From: Pseudomonas sp. KU43P
GTDB lineage: Bacteria; Pseudomonadota; Gammaproteobacteria; Pseudomonadales; Pseudomonadaceae
Length of the DNA: 64,000 nt
Assembly (NCBI RefSeq): GCF_033095865.1
Contig: NZ_AP019365.1
Location: 4,809,501-4,873,500 of the forward strand
Direction: 5' to 3'
A program made the translations under genes and the position numbers. A model generated the notes under the pieces. That model ran no database searches. It saw nothing but the letters and a program-made list of their open reading frames with translations, and had not been told where the DNA came from. This document shows, piece by piece, positions 1-9,126 of the stretch. Numbering within the stretch: position 1 is the stretch's first letter; each line of letters begins with the position of its first letter.

Positions 1-723
1 GGTGGCGTAGACCTTGGGCGCGTCATGCACCAGACGGCTGGCGTCGAGCAGATGAATACGCCCCCGCCCATCGCCGTCGGGCCTCAGCAGGTCTTCGAGC
101 TGCAGGGCCGGCTCGCCGAACAGCGCCTCGGCCCCCTGCTGCTCCAACGTAGCCAGACGCCGCAACAGTGCCTGAGTCGAGCCACTGGTCATCAAGGCGC
201 TATCGTCACCCAACAGCTGCGGGTTGTCCTTCAGGTGCGCGAGCAGCGCCTTGAGGTCCTTGAGGTCGAGCAGCAACAGCCCATCACGGTCAGCCACCTT
301 GAACGCCGCATACAGCGCCGCCTGCTGGCTGTCGGTCAGCTCGAGCAGGTTGCCAAGCAACAACGGGCCCATTTCACTGAGCGTGGTACGCAGCGGGTGG
401 CCCGATTGCCCGGCAATGTCCCACAAGGTCACCGGGTAGGCTCGCGGCTGATGACCAAGCCAAGGCATCCCGGCGATCCGCTCGGCCACCTTGCCCTGCG
501 GCGCACCCGCTGCACCGAGGCCGCAGAGGTCACCTTTGACATCGGCCGCGAACACCGCCACGCCAGCATCACTGAACACTTCCGCCAGGTGCTGCAAGGT
601 CACGGTCTTGCCGGTACCGGTGGCGCCCGCCACCAACCCATGGCGATTGGCCAGGCGCATGGCTTGCTTGACCGGCTGGCCATCCGTGCCAGCGCCTATG
701 ACTATGGTCGAAGAATCCGGCAT
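1..723 (-). CDS. HerA-like (DUF853/YjgR) P-loop ATPase, 3' part cut off
   Basis: Partial gene; the N-terminal 241 residues are visible and the rest lies left of the window. The protein opens MPDSSTIVIGAG and has a Walker A loop GATGTGKT at about residues 33-40. This arrangement is typical of the DUF853 family, HerA/VirB4-like ATPases of about 490 residues whose cellular role is poorly known (often annotated as ATP-binding protein or putative helicase). The ATG at 723 is preceded on the minus strand by a GAGGAT-type ribosome site. It diverges from the chemoreceptor gene across about 165 bp. Family assignment rests on the Walker A context and the following Asp-rich segment (FAADVKGDL); no activity should be assumed. 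Confidence 0.8.
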   Translation of the reverse strand, partial: MPDSSTIVIGAGTDGQPVKQAMRLANRHGLVAGATGTGKTVTLQHLAEVFSDAGVAVFAADVKGDLCGLGAAGAPQGKVAERIAGMPWLGHQPRAYPVTLWDIAGQSGHPLRTTLSEMGPLLLGNLLELTDSQQAALYAAFKVADRDGLLLLDLKDLKALLAHLKDNPQLLGDDSALMTSGSTQALLRRLATLEQQGAEALFGEPALQLEDLLRPDGDGRGRIHLLDASRLVHDAPKVYAT

Positions 724-854
724 CTTTTTGATCCTCTTCTCAAGCTTTACCGCGTAGTGGCCGATACCTCGGGGTGATATTCGCCATTGAAGACAGGAAC
801 AACCCAAAGGACTTCCGGGATGTTGCACTGTTTTACTGCTGTATCCGTGCGAAC

Positions 855-863
855 GCCCGATAA
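855..863 (+). promoter_or_regulatory. Possible sigma-28 (FliA) -10 element for the chemoreceptor
   Basis: GCCCGATAA lies 25 bp before the chemoreceptor ATG and is close to the FliA -10 consensus GCCGATAA. Many Pseudomonas chemoreceptor genes are FliA-dependent. No convincing -35 (TAAA or TCAAG) is seen at the right distance, so this is only a candidate. Confidence 0.3.
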
Positions 864-888
864 AAACCTTAGCGGAACCGATTACGCC

Positions 889-2763
889 ATGAACAAAAGC
901 CTTCGTTTCAGCCACAAAATTCTTTTGGCGGCATCACTGATCGTGATACTCGCCTTCAGCCTGTTCACCCTCTACAACGATTACCTCCAGCGTAATGCGA
1001 TCCGTGAAAATCTGGAGAATTATCTGGCTGAAATGGGCGAGTCCACTTCGACCAACATCCGCAACCTGTTCGAAGGCCGCATCAAGCTGGTCGAGAACCT
1101 GGCGCAGAACATTGCCCAGCAACCCGAGAATGCCGAAACGCTGATGGGCCAGAATGCCCTGATCTCGAGTTTCCTGACTGTCTATCTGGGCAAGGTGGAC
1201 GGCGGTTTCAGCGTGCGCCCCGACTCGAAGATGCCTGATGGCTACGACCCGCGCACCCGCCCCTGGTACAAGGACGGCATGAACGCTCAGGGCGTGACGC
1301 TTACCGAACCCTACATGGACATGACCACCAACAAGATGGTCATCGGCATCCTCAGCAAAGTGTCCTCCAGTGTCGGCGTGGTGGGTGGTGACCTGGCCCT
1401 CGACGGCCTGGTGCAGATCATCAACTCGCTGAACTTCGGCGGCATGGGCTACGCGTTCCTGGTCAACGACCAGGGCAAGATCCTGGTTCACCCGGACCAG
1501 CAGATGGTCATGAAGTCGCTGGCAGATCTGTTCCCGCAGCACACGCCGAAATTGTCCGGCGAGCTGACCGAAGTGCAAGCGGACGGACAGACCCGTCTGC
1601 TGACCTTCACCCCGATCAAAGGCCTGCCTTCGGCCAACTGGTACATCGGCCTGTCGGTGGACAAGGACAAGGCCTTCGCCATGCTCAGCACCTTCCGCAC
1701 CTCGGCGGTGATCGCCACGGTGGTGGCGGTGGTGATCATCATCGGCCTGCTGGGCCTGCTGATCCGCGTGCTGATGCAACCGCTGCTGACCATGACCCGC
1801 GCCATGGAAGACATCGCCGAAGGCGAAGGCGACCTGACCAAGCGCCTGAGCATCCACAACCACGACGAATTCGGCATTCTCGGCACTGCTTTCAACCGCT
1901 TCGTCGAACGTATCCACAGCTCGATCCGTGAAGTGTCTTCGGCCACCGAGCAGGTCAACGAAGTCGCACTGCGGGTGATCAGCGCCTCCAACTCGTCGAT
2001 GACCAACTCCGACGAGCAGTCCAACCGCACCAACAGTGTTGCCGCCGCCATCAACGAGCTGGGCGCCGCCGCTCAGGAAATCGCCGGCAACGCCGCTCAA
2101 GCTTCGCAACACGCCAGCTCGGCGCGCCTGCTGGCCGAAGAAGGCCAACAGGTGGTGGAACGCAACATCGCGGCGATGAACCGCCTGTCCGACCTGATCG
2201 TCACCTCCAGCGCGCACATCGAGACGCTGAACGGCAAGACCGTGAACATCGGTCAGATTCTCGAAGTGATCACCAGCATCTCCCAGCAGACCAACCTGCT
2301 GGCACTGAATGCCGCGATCGAAGCGGCACGTGCCGGCGAAGCTGGCCGCGGCTTCGCCGTGGTGGCCGATGAAGTGCGCAACCTGGCCCATCGCACTCAG
2401 GAATCGGCGCAGCAGGTTCAGAGCATGATCGAAGAGCTGCAGGTCGGCGCCCGCGAGTCGGTCGAGACCATGGGCCAGAGCCAGCGCCACAGCCAGGACA
2501 GCGTGCAGATCGCCAACCAGGCTGGTGAACGCCTGGACAGCGTCACCGTACGCATCGGCGAGATCGACGGCATGAACCAGTCGGTGGCCACCGCCACCGA
2601 AGAACAGACCGCCGTGGTCGAATCGATCAACATGGATATCAACGAGATCAACATGCTCAACCAGGAAGGGGTCGAAAACCTGCAGGCCACCCTGCGCGCG
2701 TGCTCGGACCTTGAGCAGCAGGCCTCCCGCCTGAAGCACCTGGTAGGCAGCTTCCGTATCTGA
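889..2763 (+). CDS. mcpG: Methyl-accepting chemotaxis protein with amino-acid-type dCACHE sensor (PctA/B/C, McpG class)
   Basis: A 624-residue transmembrane chemoreceptor. Order of parts: TM1 at about 10-27, periplasmic dCACHE domain to about 270, TM2 at about 271-293, HAMP, then the cytoplasmic signalling domain with the conserved hairpin tip ([19 protein letters not shown] from about 465). The sensor carries the residue pattern of amino-acid-binding dCACHE domains: Y119, R124, W126, Y127, Y142 and an Asp in GGDLALD. It should bind an amino acid or GABA and feed CheA/CheW. The start [13 protein letters not shown] was chosen because it gives the usual short cytoplasmic tail before TM1; an in-frame ATG at 820 would add an unlikely leader. 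Position and type suggest the PctABC cluster of P. aeruginosa or McpG (GABA) of P. putida. The exact ligand cannot be read from the sequence. Confidence 0.85.
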   Translation: MNKSLRFSHKILLAASLIVILAFSLFTLYNDYLQRNAIRENLENYLAEMGESTSTNIRNLFEGRIKLVENLAQNIAQQPENAETLMGQNALISSFLTVYLGKVDGGFSVRPDSKMPDGYDPRTRPWYKDGMNAQGVTLTEPYMDMTTNKMVIGILSKVSSSVGVVGGDLALDGLVQIINSLNFGGMGYAFLVNDQGKILVHPDQQMVMKSLADLFPQHTPKLSGELTEVQADGQTRLLTFTPIKGLPSANWYIGLSVDKDKAFAMLSTFRTSAVIATVVAVVIIIGLLGLLIRVLMQPLLTMTRAMEDIAEGEGDLTKRLSIHNHDEFGILGTAFNRFVERIHSSIREVSSATEQVNEVALRVISASNSSMTNSDEQSNRTNSVAAAINELGAAAQEIAGNAAQASQHASSARLLAEEGQQVVERNIAAMNRLSDLIVTSSAHIETLNGKTVNIGQILEVITSISQQTNLLALNAAIEAARAGEAGRGFAVVADEVRNLAHRTQESAQQVQSMIEELQVGARESVETMGQSQRHSQDSVQIANQAGERLDSVTVRIGEIDGMNQSVATATEEQTAVVESINMDINEINMLNQEGVENLQATLRACSDLEQQASRLKHLVGSFRI

Positions 2764-2785
2764 CCTGAAGCACCGCGTCGCCTTC

Positions 2786-2842
2786 TTCGCCGGCAAGCCC
2801 ACTCCCACATGACCTGCGGGAGCCGGCTTGCCGGCGATAGCT
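2786..2842. repeat. REP pair between chemoreceptor and glycosyltransferase
   Basis: A degenerate forward REP (TCGCCGGCAAGCCCACTCCC) faces a good inverted copy (CGGGAGCCGGCTTGCCGGCG). Together they can fold into a hairpin just after the chemoreceptor stop. Confidence 0.8.
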
Positions 2843-2970
2843 GCAACCCCGCCGCCGCTCAACCCGATCGAACAAACTATCCTTCAGGAAGGTCAACCTT
2901 TAGGCGCGTCATCGCCGGCTCATTACCGCCGGATGACAGACCCGAAGACGATCCCGGAGGGATGCTGATC

Positions 2971-4083
2971 GTGCACATCGCTGACATCACCATGTTCTAT
3001 GCCCCGGCCAGCGGCGGCGTACGGACTTATCTTGATGCCAAACATCATCGCCTCGACGCCCTCCAGGGCGTGCGCCACAGCCTGTTGATCCCCGGCGCCA
3101 GTGCCCGCCACACCAATGGCGTGTATGAAGTACCGGCTCCCCCCCTGCCCTTCGGCAATGGCTACCGCTTTCCGGTACGCCTGGGCCCCTGGTGCAATGT
3201 ATTACGCAGCCTCAAGCCCGACCTGATCGAAGTCGGCGACCCCTACTTGACTGCCTGGGCGGCACTCGAAGCACGCCGCCAGCTCGACGTACCAGTGATC
3301 GGTTTTTACCACTCCGACTTGCCACTACTGGTCAGCAACCGCATGGGCAACTGGTTCACGCCCAATGTCGAGGCCTATGTCAGCAAGCTCTATGGCAATT
3401 TCGACAGGGTGCTTGCGCCCAGCCAGGTGATGGCCGACAAGTTGCGTCGCCTGGGCGTGCGTGACGTACATGTGCAACGCCTCGGCGTCGACCTGGCCAC
3501 TTTCAACCCCACACGCCGAGACCCACAGTTGCGGGCCCAGCTTGGCATACCCGATACCAGCCGACTGCTGGTGTTCGCCGGCCGCGGCTCGCGGGAAAAG
3601 AACCTGCCCGTGCTGCTTGAATGCATGCAGCACCTGGGACGCCCCTATCACTTGTTGCTGGTCGGTTCGAACATGCCGGCCAGCGTGCCGGACAATGTCA
3701 GCGTGATCGACCACTTCTGCCCGCTGGAAGAAGTCGCGCGGCTGGTGGCCAGCGCCGACCTGCTGGTACACGCCGGCGACCAGGAAACCTTCGGCCTGGT
3801 CATTCTCGAAGCCATGGCCAGCGCTACACCCGTAGTGGCAGTCAGGGCCGGCGCCTTCAGCGAGATCATCAACGAACAGTGCGGCCGTCTGTGCCGTGCC
3901 AACGATGGCCAGGCCATGGCCATGGCAGTGCGCGAAGCGTTCGAAGCCGGCGTGCGCAAGCTCGGCGCCCAGGCCCGACAACATGTCGAGCAGCACTACT
4001 CGTGGGACAACGTCGTGACCGGCCTGCTCCAGCATTACCAGGCGGTGCTAGGCCATCAGCCGCTGGTGCGCGCCCATGGCTGA
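2971..4083 (+). CDS. Glycosyltransferase family 4 (GT-B)
   Basis: About 370 residues. The N-terminal half has the GT4 acceptor-domain opening (FYAPASGGVRTYLDAKH). The C-terminal half holds the nucleotide-sugar domain with GRGSREKN and the E-x7-E segment ETFGLVILEAM. It probably transfers a sugar from an NDP or GDP donor to a lipid or polyol acceptor. The GTG at 2971 has GGAGG ten bases upstream; an in-frame ATG at 2962 lies only one base after that site, so GTG is preferred. The stop overlaps the deacetylase start by 8 bp, and a third gene overlaps by 4 bp, so the three are one operon. Substrate unknown; PimB/MgtA-like glycolipid synthesis is one possibility. Confidence 0.85.
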   Translation: MHIADITMFYAPASGGVRTYLDAKHHRLDALQGVRHSLLIPGASARHTNGVYEVPAPPLPFGNGYRFPVRLGPWCNVLRSLKPDLIEVGDPYLTAWAALEARRQLDVPVIGFYHSDLPLLVSNRMGNWFTPNVEAYVSKLYGNFDRVLAPSQVMADKLRRLGVRDVHVQRLGVDLATFNPTRRDPQLRAQLGIPDTSRLLVFAGRGSREKNLPVLLECMQHLGRPYHLLLVGSNMPASVPDNVSVIDHFCPLEEVARLVASADLLVHAGDQETFGLVILEAMASATPVVAVRAGAFSEIINEQCGRLCRANDGQAMAMAVREAFEAGVRKLGAQARQHVEQHYSWDNVVTGLLQHYQAVLGHQPLVRAHG

Positions 4084-4840
4084 GGCCGGAGGCGAGTCGC
4101 GCAGCGTGATGCTGGTGCTGCACGACATCGCGCCGGAAACCTGGCCGGACTACCAGCCGTTCGTCCAGGCGGTCGACGAGATAGGCAATGTGCCGATGAC
4201 CTGGCTGGTGGTGCCTGACTTTCATCACCGAAACCCCCTGGCCCGCTCACCTACCTTCTGCCGCTTGCTAGAAAGGCGCCTGGCGCGAGGTGACGAACTT
4301 GCCCTGCACGGTTTCTACCACGCCGACGACGGCCCCTCGCCCCGCAGCCTGGGCGAGTACTTCATGCGCCGCCTGTATACCCACGAGGGTGAGTTCTATG
4401 GCCTCGACAAGGCCCAAGCGCTGCAGCGCCTGGAAGATGGGCTGGCCCTGTTCGACCGCCAGGGCTGGCCGGTGGCCGGTTTCGTCGCCCCGGCCTGGCT
4501 GATGAGCCAGGGCACGCGCCAGGCCCTGCGCCAACTGCCGCTGCGCTACACCAGCACTCCACAGCACTTGTATCGCCTGCCCGACTTCACGGCCTTCGAA
4601 GCGCCCGGCCTGGTCTGGAGCGCACGCAGCGCCTGGCGGCGAGGGGTTTCGCAAGTGGTCTGCAACTGGCAACAGCGGCGCTGGCACGAGGCCCAGACCT
4701 TGCGCCTGGGCCTGCACCCGGTGGACATGCGCCACCGCTCGTCACGCAACTATTGGCTGGCCACGCTGGAGAACCTGTTGCTCCAGGGCCGGGAACCGTT
4801 GACCAAGTCGGCCTGGCTGGAGCGCCAGGTGCTCGCATGA
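4076..4840 (+). CDS. DUF2334 polysaccharide deacetylase-like protein
   Basis: 254 residues, no signal peptide. It has the NodB-fold hallmarks of DUF2334: VLHDIAP near the N-terminus (His-Asp pair) and ALHGFYHADD at about residues 75-84, the likely metal-binding His-x3-His. These proteins are predicted to remove N-acetyl groups from sugars in the cytoplasm. The gene begins inside the end of the glycosyltransferase gene and its TGA overlaps the next ATG (ATGA). Translational coupling suggests its product acts on whatever the glycosyltransferase makes. Catalytic activity is inferred from family only. Confidence 0.8.
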   Translation: MAEAGGESRSVMLVLHDIAPETWPDYQPFVQAVDEIGNVPMTWLVVPDFHHRNPLARSPTFCRLLERRLARGDELALHGFYHADDGPSPRSLGEYFMRRLYTHEGEFYGLDKAQALQRLEDGLALFDRQGWPVAGFVAPAWLMSQGTRQALRQLPLRYTSTPQHLYRLPDFTAFEAPGLVWSARSAWRRGVSQVVCNWQQRRWHEAQTLRLGLHPVDMRHRSSRNYWLATLENLLLQGREPLTKSAWLERQVLA

Positions 4841-5829
4841 ATCGCCTGGCCTGGCTAGGACTGGCACTGCTCTGCGCCCTACTGGTGCCGGCCCTGCTCG
4901 GCGGCACAGAACTGCTGCCCAGGCTCCAGGCGTTCGACCCCGGCCTGATGTTCACATTGTTGGGCATGATTCTACTGTGCTGGATGATCAACGCTATGCG
5001 CCTGCGCCTGTTGCTAGGCCAGCAAGGGGCCCGGCTGGGGCACATGCGCAGCCTGGGCGTGGTCATGGCTACCGAATTCGCCATCTGCACCACCCCCGGC
5101 GGCAGCGGCGGGCCGTTGACGCTGATGGCCTTGCTCGCGCGCGACCGGATCGGCCCTGCGCGCAGTGGTGCGGTGTTCGCCATGGATCAACTGAACGACT
5201 TGCTGTTCTTTTTCTGCGCGATGCTGGCCATCGCCGGCTATGCGCTGTTCCATAGCCTGGGGCGTAGCCAGGAGAGCCTGTTGCTGGGCAGCGCCTTGCT
5301 GCTGTGCACGGCCCTGGCGGGTGTTTTGGCGCTGCTGCGATATCGGCGTGCATTGATGCGCTTCAACGGCCGTCTGTTGCAGCGCCTGGGCATGGCACCA
5401 CGACGCAAACGGCGCTGGGCGCGCAAGCTGTTGCACTTCATTGCAGCCCTGGCCCAGACGTGGCGGCTGCCCAAGCGTACCCTGGCACTGGTATTCACCC
5501 TGACCTGTGCGCACTGGAGCCTGCGCTACAGCGTGCTGTACCTGGTATTGAAGGGGCTGGGCGTAGAGCTCTCGTGGGTGCCGAGCTTTCTCGTGCAGAT
5601 GCTGTCGCTGAGCGCCGGACAATTCAGCCTGATGCCAGGCGGAGCTGGGGCCGCGGAACTGACGTCAGCAAGCCTGCTGGCGCCGATGGTCGGCAGCTCG
5701 ACAGCCGCGGCGGCAATCCTGATCTGGCGTGCGGTTACTTACTATTTTTATCTGCTGGCGGGCGGGCCGGTGTTCGTTTGCCTGCTGGCACGTCCGCTGC
5801 TTGAACGTTGGCGGGGTCAGGCGGGTTGA
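4837..5829 (+). CDS. Lysylphosphatidylglycerol synthetase N-terminal/UPF0104 (YbhN-like) membrane protein
   Basis: 330 residues with several hydrophobic segments, matching the membrane (flippase-like) domain of MprF/UPF0104 without the C-terminal aminoacyltransferase domain. In MprF that half moves lysyl-PG across the membrane, so here it may translocate the lipid product of the preceding glycosyltransferase and deacetylase; that is inference. The ATG overlaps the previous stop by 4 bp. The 3' end overlaps a small convergent ORF by 95 bp. Confidence 0.8.
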   Translation: MNRLAWLGLALLCALLVPALLGGTELLPRLQAFDPGLMFTLLGMILLCWMINAMRLRLLLGQQGARLGHMRSLGVVMATEFAICTTPGGSGGPLTLMALLARDRIGPARSGAVFAMDQLNDLLFFFCAMLAIAGYALFHSLGRSQESLLLGSALLLCTALAGVLALLRYRRALMRFNGRLLQRLGMAPRRKRRWARKLLHFIAALAQTWRLPKRTLALVFTLTCAHWSLRYSVLYLVLKGLGVELSWVPSFLVQMLSLSAGQFSLMPGGAGAAELTSASLLAPMVGSSTAAAAILIWRAVTYYFYLLAGGPVFVCLLARPLLERWRGQAG

Positions 5830-5968
5830 GCTGGCGCCAGAGTTCGGCGGCTTCGGGGAAGTCGGTGCCGTCTTCGTCGCTCAGTGCCTCGGGGTCGTAG
5901 CGGGCGAGGCAGCCTTCACCAAGGGTGGGGGGAGGTGTGGCAGCGGGCCTGTTGCGGGAATTTGCCAT
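5735..5968 (-). CDS. Small Pro/Ala-rich hypothetical protein
   Basis: 77 residues (MANSRNRPAATPPPTLGEGC...), rich in Pro, Ala and acidic residues, with no membrane segment or known domain. A clean AAGGAG site sits five bases before the ATG, and the window holds REP DNA just upstream. The last 95 bp run antisense to the end of the YbhN-like gene. The strong ribosome site and non-shadow composition favour a real gene; function unknown. Confidence 0.55.
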   Translation of the reverse strand: MANSRNRPAATPPPTLGEGCLARYDPEALSDEDGTDFPEAAELWRQLNPPDPANVQAADVPAGKRTPARPPADKNSK

Positions 5969-5997
5969 GGGAACTCCTTGAGGGCGCCATGCGCCTC

Positions 5998-6035
5998 AAT
6001 CGCCGGCAAGCCGGCGATCAGGCTGCGAAGCGGCC
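5998..6035. repeat. Single REP element
   Basis: AATCGCCGGCAAGCCGGCGA followed by a short GC stem, located between the small hypothetical gene and the end of purU. It forms a compact hairpin; no T-run follows. Confidence 0.75.
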
Positions 6036-6046
6036 CTATGCTCGAA

Positions 6047-6898
6047 TCAGTCGAACACCACGGTCTTGTTGCCGTGCACCAGTACCCGGTCTTCCAGGTG
6101 ATAACGCAGGCCACGGGCCAGCACCATCTTTTCGACATCGCGGCCGAAGCGGACCATGTCCTCGATGCTGTCGGCGTGGCTCACGCGTACCACGTCCTGT
6201 TCGATGATCGGGCCGGCATCCAGCTCTTCGGTCACGTAGTGGCAGGTAGCGCCGATCAGTTTCACACCGCGCAAGGCAGCTTGGTGATACGGCTTGGCAC
6301 CGACGAAGGACGGCAGGAAGCTGTGGTGGATGTTGATGACCTTCTCGGCGTAATCCTGGCACAGCTGCGGCGGCAGGATCTGCATGTAACGCGCCAGCAC
6401 CACCACGTCAGCCGCATGCTCCTGGACCAGGCGCGACACTTCGGCGAACGCCGGCGCCTTGTCTTTTGGGTCGACCGGTACATGGAAGAACGGAATGCCA
6501 TGCCACTCGACCATGCTGCGCAGGTCGTTGTGGTTGGAAATCACGCACGGAATCTCGCAATCCAGTTCGTCGGTGTGCCAACGGTGCAGCAAGTCGGCCA
6601 GGCAGTGCGATTCACGGCTAGCCATCAGCACCACGCGCTTCTTTTGCGCCGAATCGGTAATCCGCCAAGTCATGGAGAACTCCTCGGCGATAGGTGCAAA
6701 GGCTTCGCGGAAGGCCTCGATACCGAACGGCAACGATTCGGCACGGATTTCATGGCGCATGAAGAACCAACCACTCTGCTCATCGGAGTGGTGACTGGCT
6801 TCGTTGATCCAGCCGTTGTACAAGGCCAGGAAATTACTGACTTTCGCCACGATGCCAACACGGTCGGGGCAGGCGATCACCAGACGATAGGTGCGCAT
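6047..6898 (-). CDS. purU: Formyltetrahydrofolate deformylase
   Basis: 283 residues, the usual length. It hydrolyses 10-formyl-THF to formate and THF, balancing one-carbon pools. An N-terminal ACT domain (MRTYRLVIACPDRVGIVAKV) is followed by the formyltransferase fold with SNHNDL and HHSFLPSF and the catalytic Asp in ELDAGPIIEQD. The ATG at 6898 has GGAG eight bases upstream; a longer frame (starting MRSSGVLF) exists but breaks the family start. It is divergent from mvaT. Confidence 0.95.
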   Translation of the reverse strand: MRTYRLVIACPDRVGIVAKVSNFLALYNGWINEASHHSDEQSGWFFMRHEIRAESLPFGIEAFREAFAPIAEEFSMTWRITDSAQKKRVVLMASRESHCLADLLHRWHTDELDCEIPCVISNHNDLRSMVEWHGIPFFHVPVDPKDKAPAFAEVSRLVQEHAADVVVLARYMQILPPQLCQDYAEKVINIHHSFLPSFVGAKPYHQAALRGVKLIGATCHYVTEELDAGPIIEQDVVRVSHADSIEDMVRFGRDVEKMVLARGLRYHLEDRVLVHGNKTVVFD

Positions 6899-7126
6899 GA
6901 ATAAGACTCCAGAACTTCGCAAAGGCGCTCATTCTAGCGGCCCGGCCCAAAAAACGCAGTAAGCATTGCACCATGAGTAGCCTGGCTCAGGTGATGCTTG
7001 CTGCTGTGTCGGGCCCCGTGTGCCTTCGGGACATTCATGCTCAATGCGCCGGGCTTATGTAAAATTTTCTTAATCTTGAGATAATTTGTCACAGGGTAAT
7101 TAACAGTTCATTGCTGTATTAATATG

Positions 7127-7155
7127 TTTACTTGAGTGTATCGCCTGTCTATTAT
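7127..7155 (+). promoter_or_regulatory. Probable sigma-70 promoter of mvaT
   Basis: TTTACT, a 17-bp spacer, then TATTAT, about 40 bp before the mvaT ATG. The DNA from about 7060 is strikingly AT-rich for this genome, the kind of target MvaT itself binds, so autoregulation is plausible. Confidence 0.5.
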
Positions 7156-7194
7156 TGCCCCACACATTTCTGAACACGCATTAAGGAACACTCC

Positions 7195-7572
7195 ATGTCC
7201 CTGATCAACGAGTACCGCGCTACCGAAGAAGCCATCAAGGAACTTCAGGCCCGCCTGGCCAACCTGTCGCAGGATGACAAGCTGAAGAAAGAACTGGAGT
7301 TCGAAGGCAAACTGCGTACGCTGATGGGTGAATACTCCAAGTCGCTGCGCGACGTCATCGCCCTGCTCGACCCAGAGTCGAAACTGAGCAAAGCCCCACG
7401 TGGTGCAGTCAAGACTACCGGCACCAAGCGTGCGCGCAAGGTCAAGCAATACAAGAACCCGCACAACGGTGAAGTGATCGAAACCAAAGGCGGCAACCAC
7501 AAGACCCTGAAAGAGTGGAAAGCCAAGTGGGGTGGTGATGTGGTTGAAGGCTGGGCAACCCTGCTGGACTGA
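7195..7572 (+). CDS. mvaT: H-NS-like xenogeneic silencer MvaT (TurA type)
   Basis: 125 residues. The N-terminal coiled-coil oligomerisation region (MSLINEYRATEEAIKELQAR...) leads through a linker to the C-terminal DNA-binding domain with KQYKNPHNGEVIETKGGNHK. MvaT-family proteins bind AT-rich DNA, silence horizontally acquired genes, and affect biofilm and virulence functions; P. putida homologues are called Tur proteins. AAGGA precedes the ATG at proper spacing. It is a monocistronic unit ending in a strong terminator shared with sbcB. Confidence 0.95.
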   Translation: MSLINEYRATEEAIKELQARLANLSQDDKLKKELEFEGKLRTLMGEYSKSLRDVIALLDPESKLSKAPRGAVKTTGTKRARKVKQYKNPHNGEVIETKGGNHKTLKEWKAKWGGDVVEGWATLLD

Positions 7573-7602
7573 TTGTCCGCACTCGCCCTGCTTGTTGAAA
7601 CG

Positions 7603-7635
7603 AAAAAACGCCGGCGCACTGCCGGCGTTTTTCGT
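7603..7635. terminator. Bidirectional terminator between mvaT and sbcB
   Basis: Stem CGCCGGC / GCCGGCG with loop GCACT, an A-run before and a T-run after, so it can work for both convergent genes. Confidence 0.9.
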
Positions 7636-7643
7636 TTTTGCAT

Positions 7644-9080
7644 TCAAAGACTGATAGCGAATTGCTCTGACAACGCTCGGGCATGCACTTGCCAGGCTTC
7701 CAATACCCGGCGCCCTGTTTCGTCAGCACCGGCCCAGGCGCTCTGCCGGGCTTGTTCGAAGTCGCCCAGGGTATTCGGTGCACCCCACACTGGATCACTC
7801 AGGCGCTGCTGGCAGAACGCATACCAGCGCTGGCGCTCTTCGCTGTTCAACGTCTCGGGGAAGTTGCGCGCCCGATAGCGGAACAACAACTCGGGCATGC
7901 GCGGGTCATCGAACATCCAATGGCCGTGCCCCAACTGTGCCGGGTCCAGCGTACGAACTTGCTCGCACAGACGACGATCACGGTCTCCCAGAAAGCCGTC
8001 ATACAACTGCTGTTCGGGGTCTTCACTCGGGGTGAAATCTTCCTTGCCGTAAATATCCGCCAGCTTGTCTTGCCACACCGGTTGTTGATTGGCCAGCGCT
8101 TCCCCACGCGCTTGCAAGAGTGGCAAATCGATACCGAGGCGTTGCTGGTCCATCGGGCGCAATACCGAGAGAGGTGCCACTACCGGGCAACGATTGATCT
8201 GCACCAACTTGAGCGGTATCGGTAATTCCCCATCCGCCAATTCGTCATGACGCGTATACAAGCGTTGGCGAAGTACCTCGGCACTTTCCCTTAATAACGG
8301 TAGGGTTTCCTGATGCAGGTCGCACACAATCAGTGCATTGCGATTTCGAGGATGCCAGGCCAAGGGCAAGACCACGCCCAGATAATTACGCGCCGCCGAG
8401 AAGCGCCCGGAAATATGCACCAGGGGTTGCAACAAACGAATCTGCTCCATCACTTTATGTTTGCTACGCAACTGGAACAGCCATTCGTACAGTTTGGGTT
8501 GTTTTTGCCGTATCAGGCGCGCCAGGGCGATGGTTGCCCGCACGTCGGAAAGTGCTTCGTGGGCATGCCCGTGGTCGATGCCATTGGCCTTGCTGAGCAA
8601 CTCCAGGCGCAGGCTGGTGCGCCCGTCCTGTTGCGGCCACTCGATACCTTCCGGGCGCAGCGCATAGGCGGTGCGCACTACATCGATCAGGTCCCAGCGG
8701 CTGTTACCGCCCTGCCATTCGCGGGCATAAGGGTCGAAGAAGTTGCGATAGAGGCTGTAACGGGTCACTTCATCGTCGAAGCGCAGGGTGTTGTAGCCGG
8801 CGCTGCAGGTTCCTGGGCGTGCCAGCTGTTCATGGACGCGAGTCATGAATTCGGCTTCACTCAAGCCCTGGTTTGCCAGCTGCTGTGGGGTGATGCCGGT
8901 CACCAGACAGGCTGCCGGGTGCGGCAGGATGTCGTCGGAGGGGCGGCAATAAAGATTGATGGGGGCTTCGATCTCGTTGAGCTCGAGATCGGTGCGCACG
9001 CCAGCGACCTGCAGCGGCCGGTCGCAGCGCGGGTTGATGCCTGTGGTTTCGTAGTCGTGCCAGAAGATGCTGGAAGTCAC
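7644..9080 (-). CDS. sbcB: Exodeoxyribonuclease I
   Basis: 478 residues. It degrades single-stranded DNA 3' to 5' and acts in recombination and mismatch repair. The DEDDh exonuclease fold is clear: FWHDYETTG at the N-terminus, an Asp in the central LIDVVRTAYALRP, and HEALSDVRATIALA near residue 180, followed by the SH3-like and C-terminal helical domains of the ExoI family. The GTG at 9080 gives MTSSIFWHDYETTG; upstream frame has no ribosome site. Confidence 0.93.
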   Translation of the reverse strand: MTSSIFWHDYETTGINPRCDRPLQVAGVRTDLELNEIEAPINLYCRPSDDILPHPAACLVTGITPQQLANQGLSEAEFMTRVHEQLARPGTCSAGYNTLRFDDEVTRYSLYRNFFDPYAREWQGGNSRWDLIDVVRTAYALRPEGIEWPQQDGRTSLRLELLSKANGIDHGHAHEALSDVRATIALARLIRQKQPKLYEWLFQLRSKHKVMEQIRLLQPLVHISGRFSAARNYLGVVLPLAWHPRNRNALIVCDLHQETLPLLRESAEVLRQRLYTRHDELADGELPIPLKLVQINRCPVVAPLSVLRPMDQQRLGIDLPLLQARGEALANQQPVWQDKLADIYGKEDFTPSEDPEQQLYDGFLGDRDRRLCEQVRTLDPAQLGHGHWMFDDPRMPELLFRYRARNFPETLNSEERQRWYAFCQQRLSDPVWGAPNTLGDFEQARQSAWAGADETGRRVLEAWQVHARALSEQFAISL

Positions 9081-9126
9081 GGGATCGTCCTGAATCAAGG
9101 TCGACCCGATTCTAGCGGACCTCGAC

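Noticed and set aside
934..2862. Long minus-strand frame opposite the chemoreceptor
   Set aside because: It is a codon-bias shadow: His/Gly/Val-rich low-complexity, no ribosome site, no domain; the plus-strand frame is a clear chemoreceptor.
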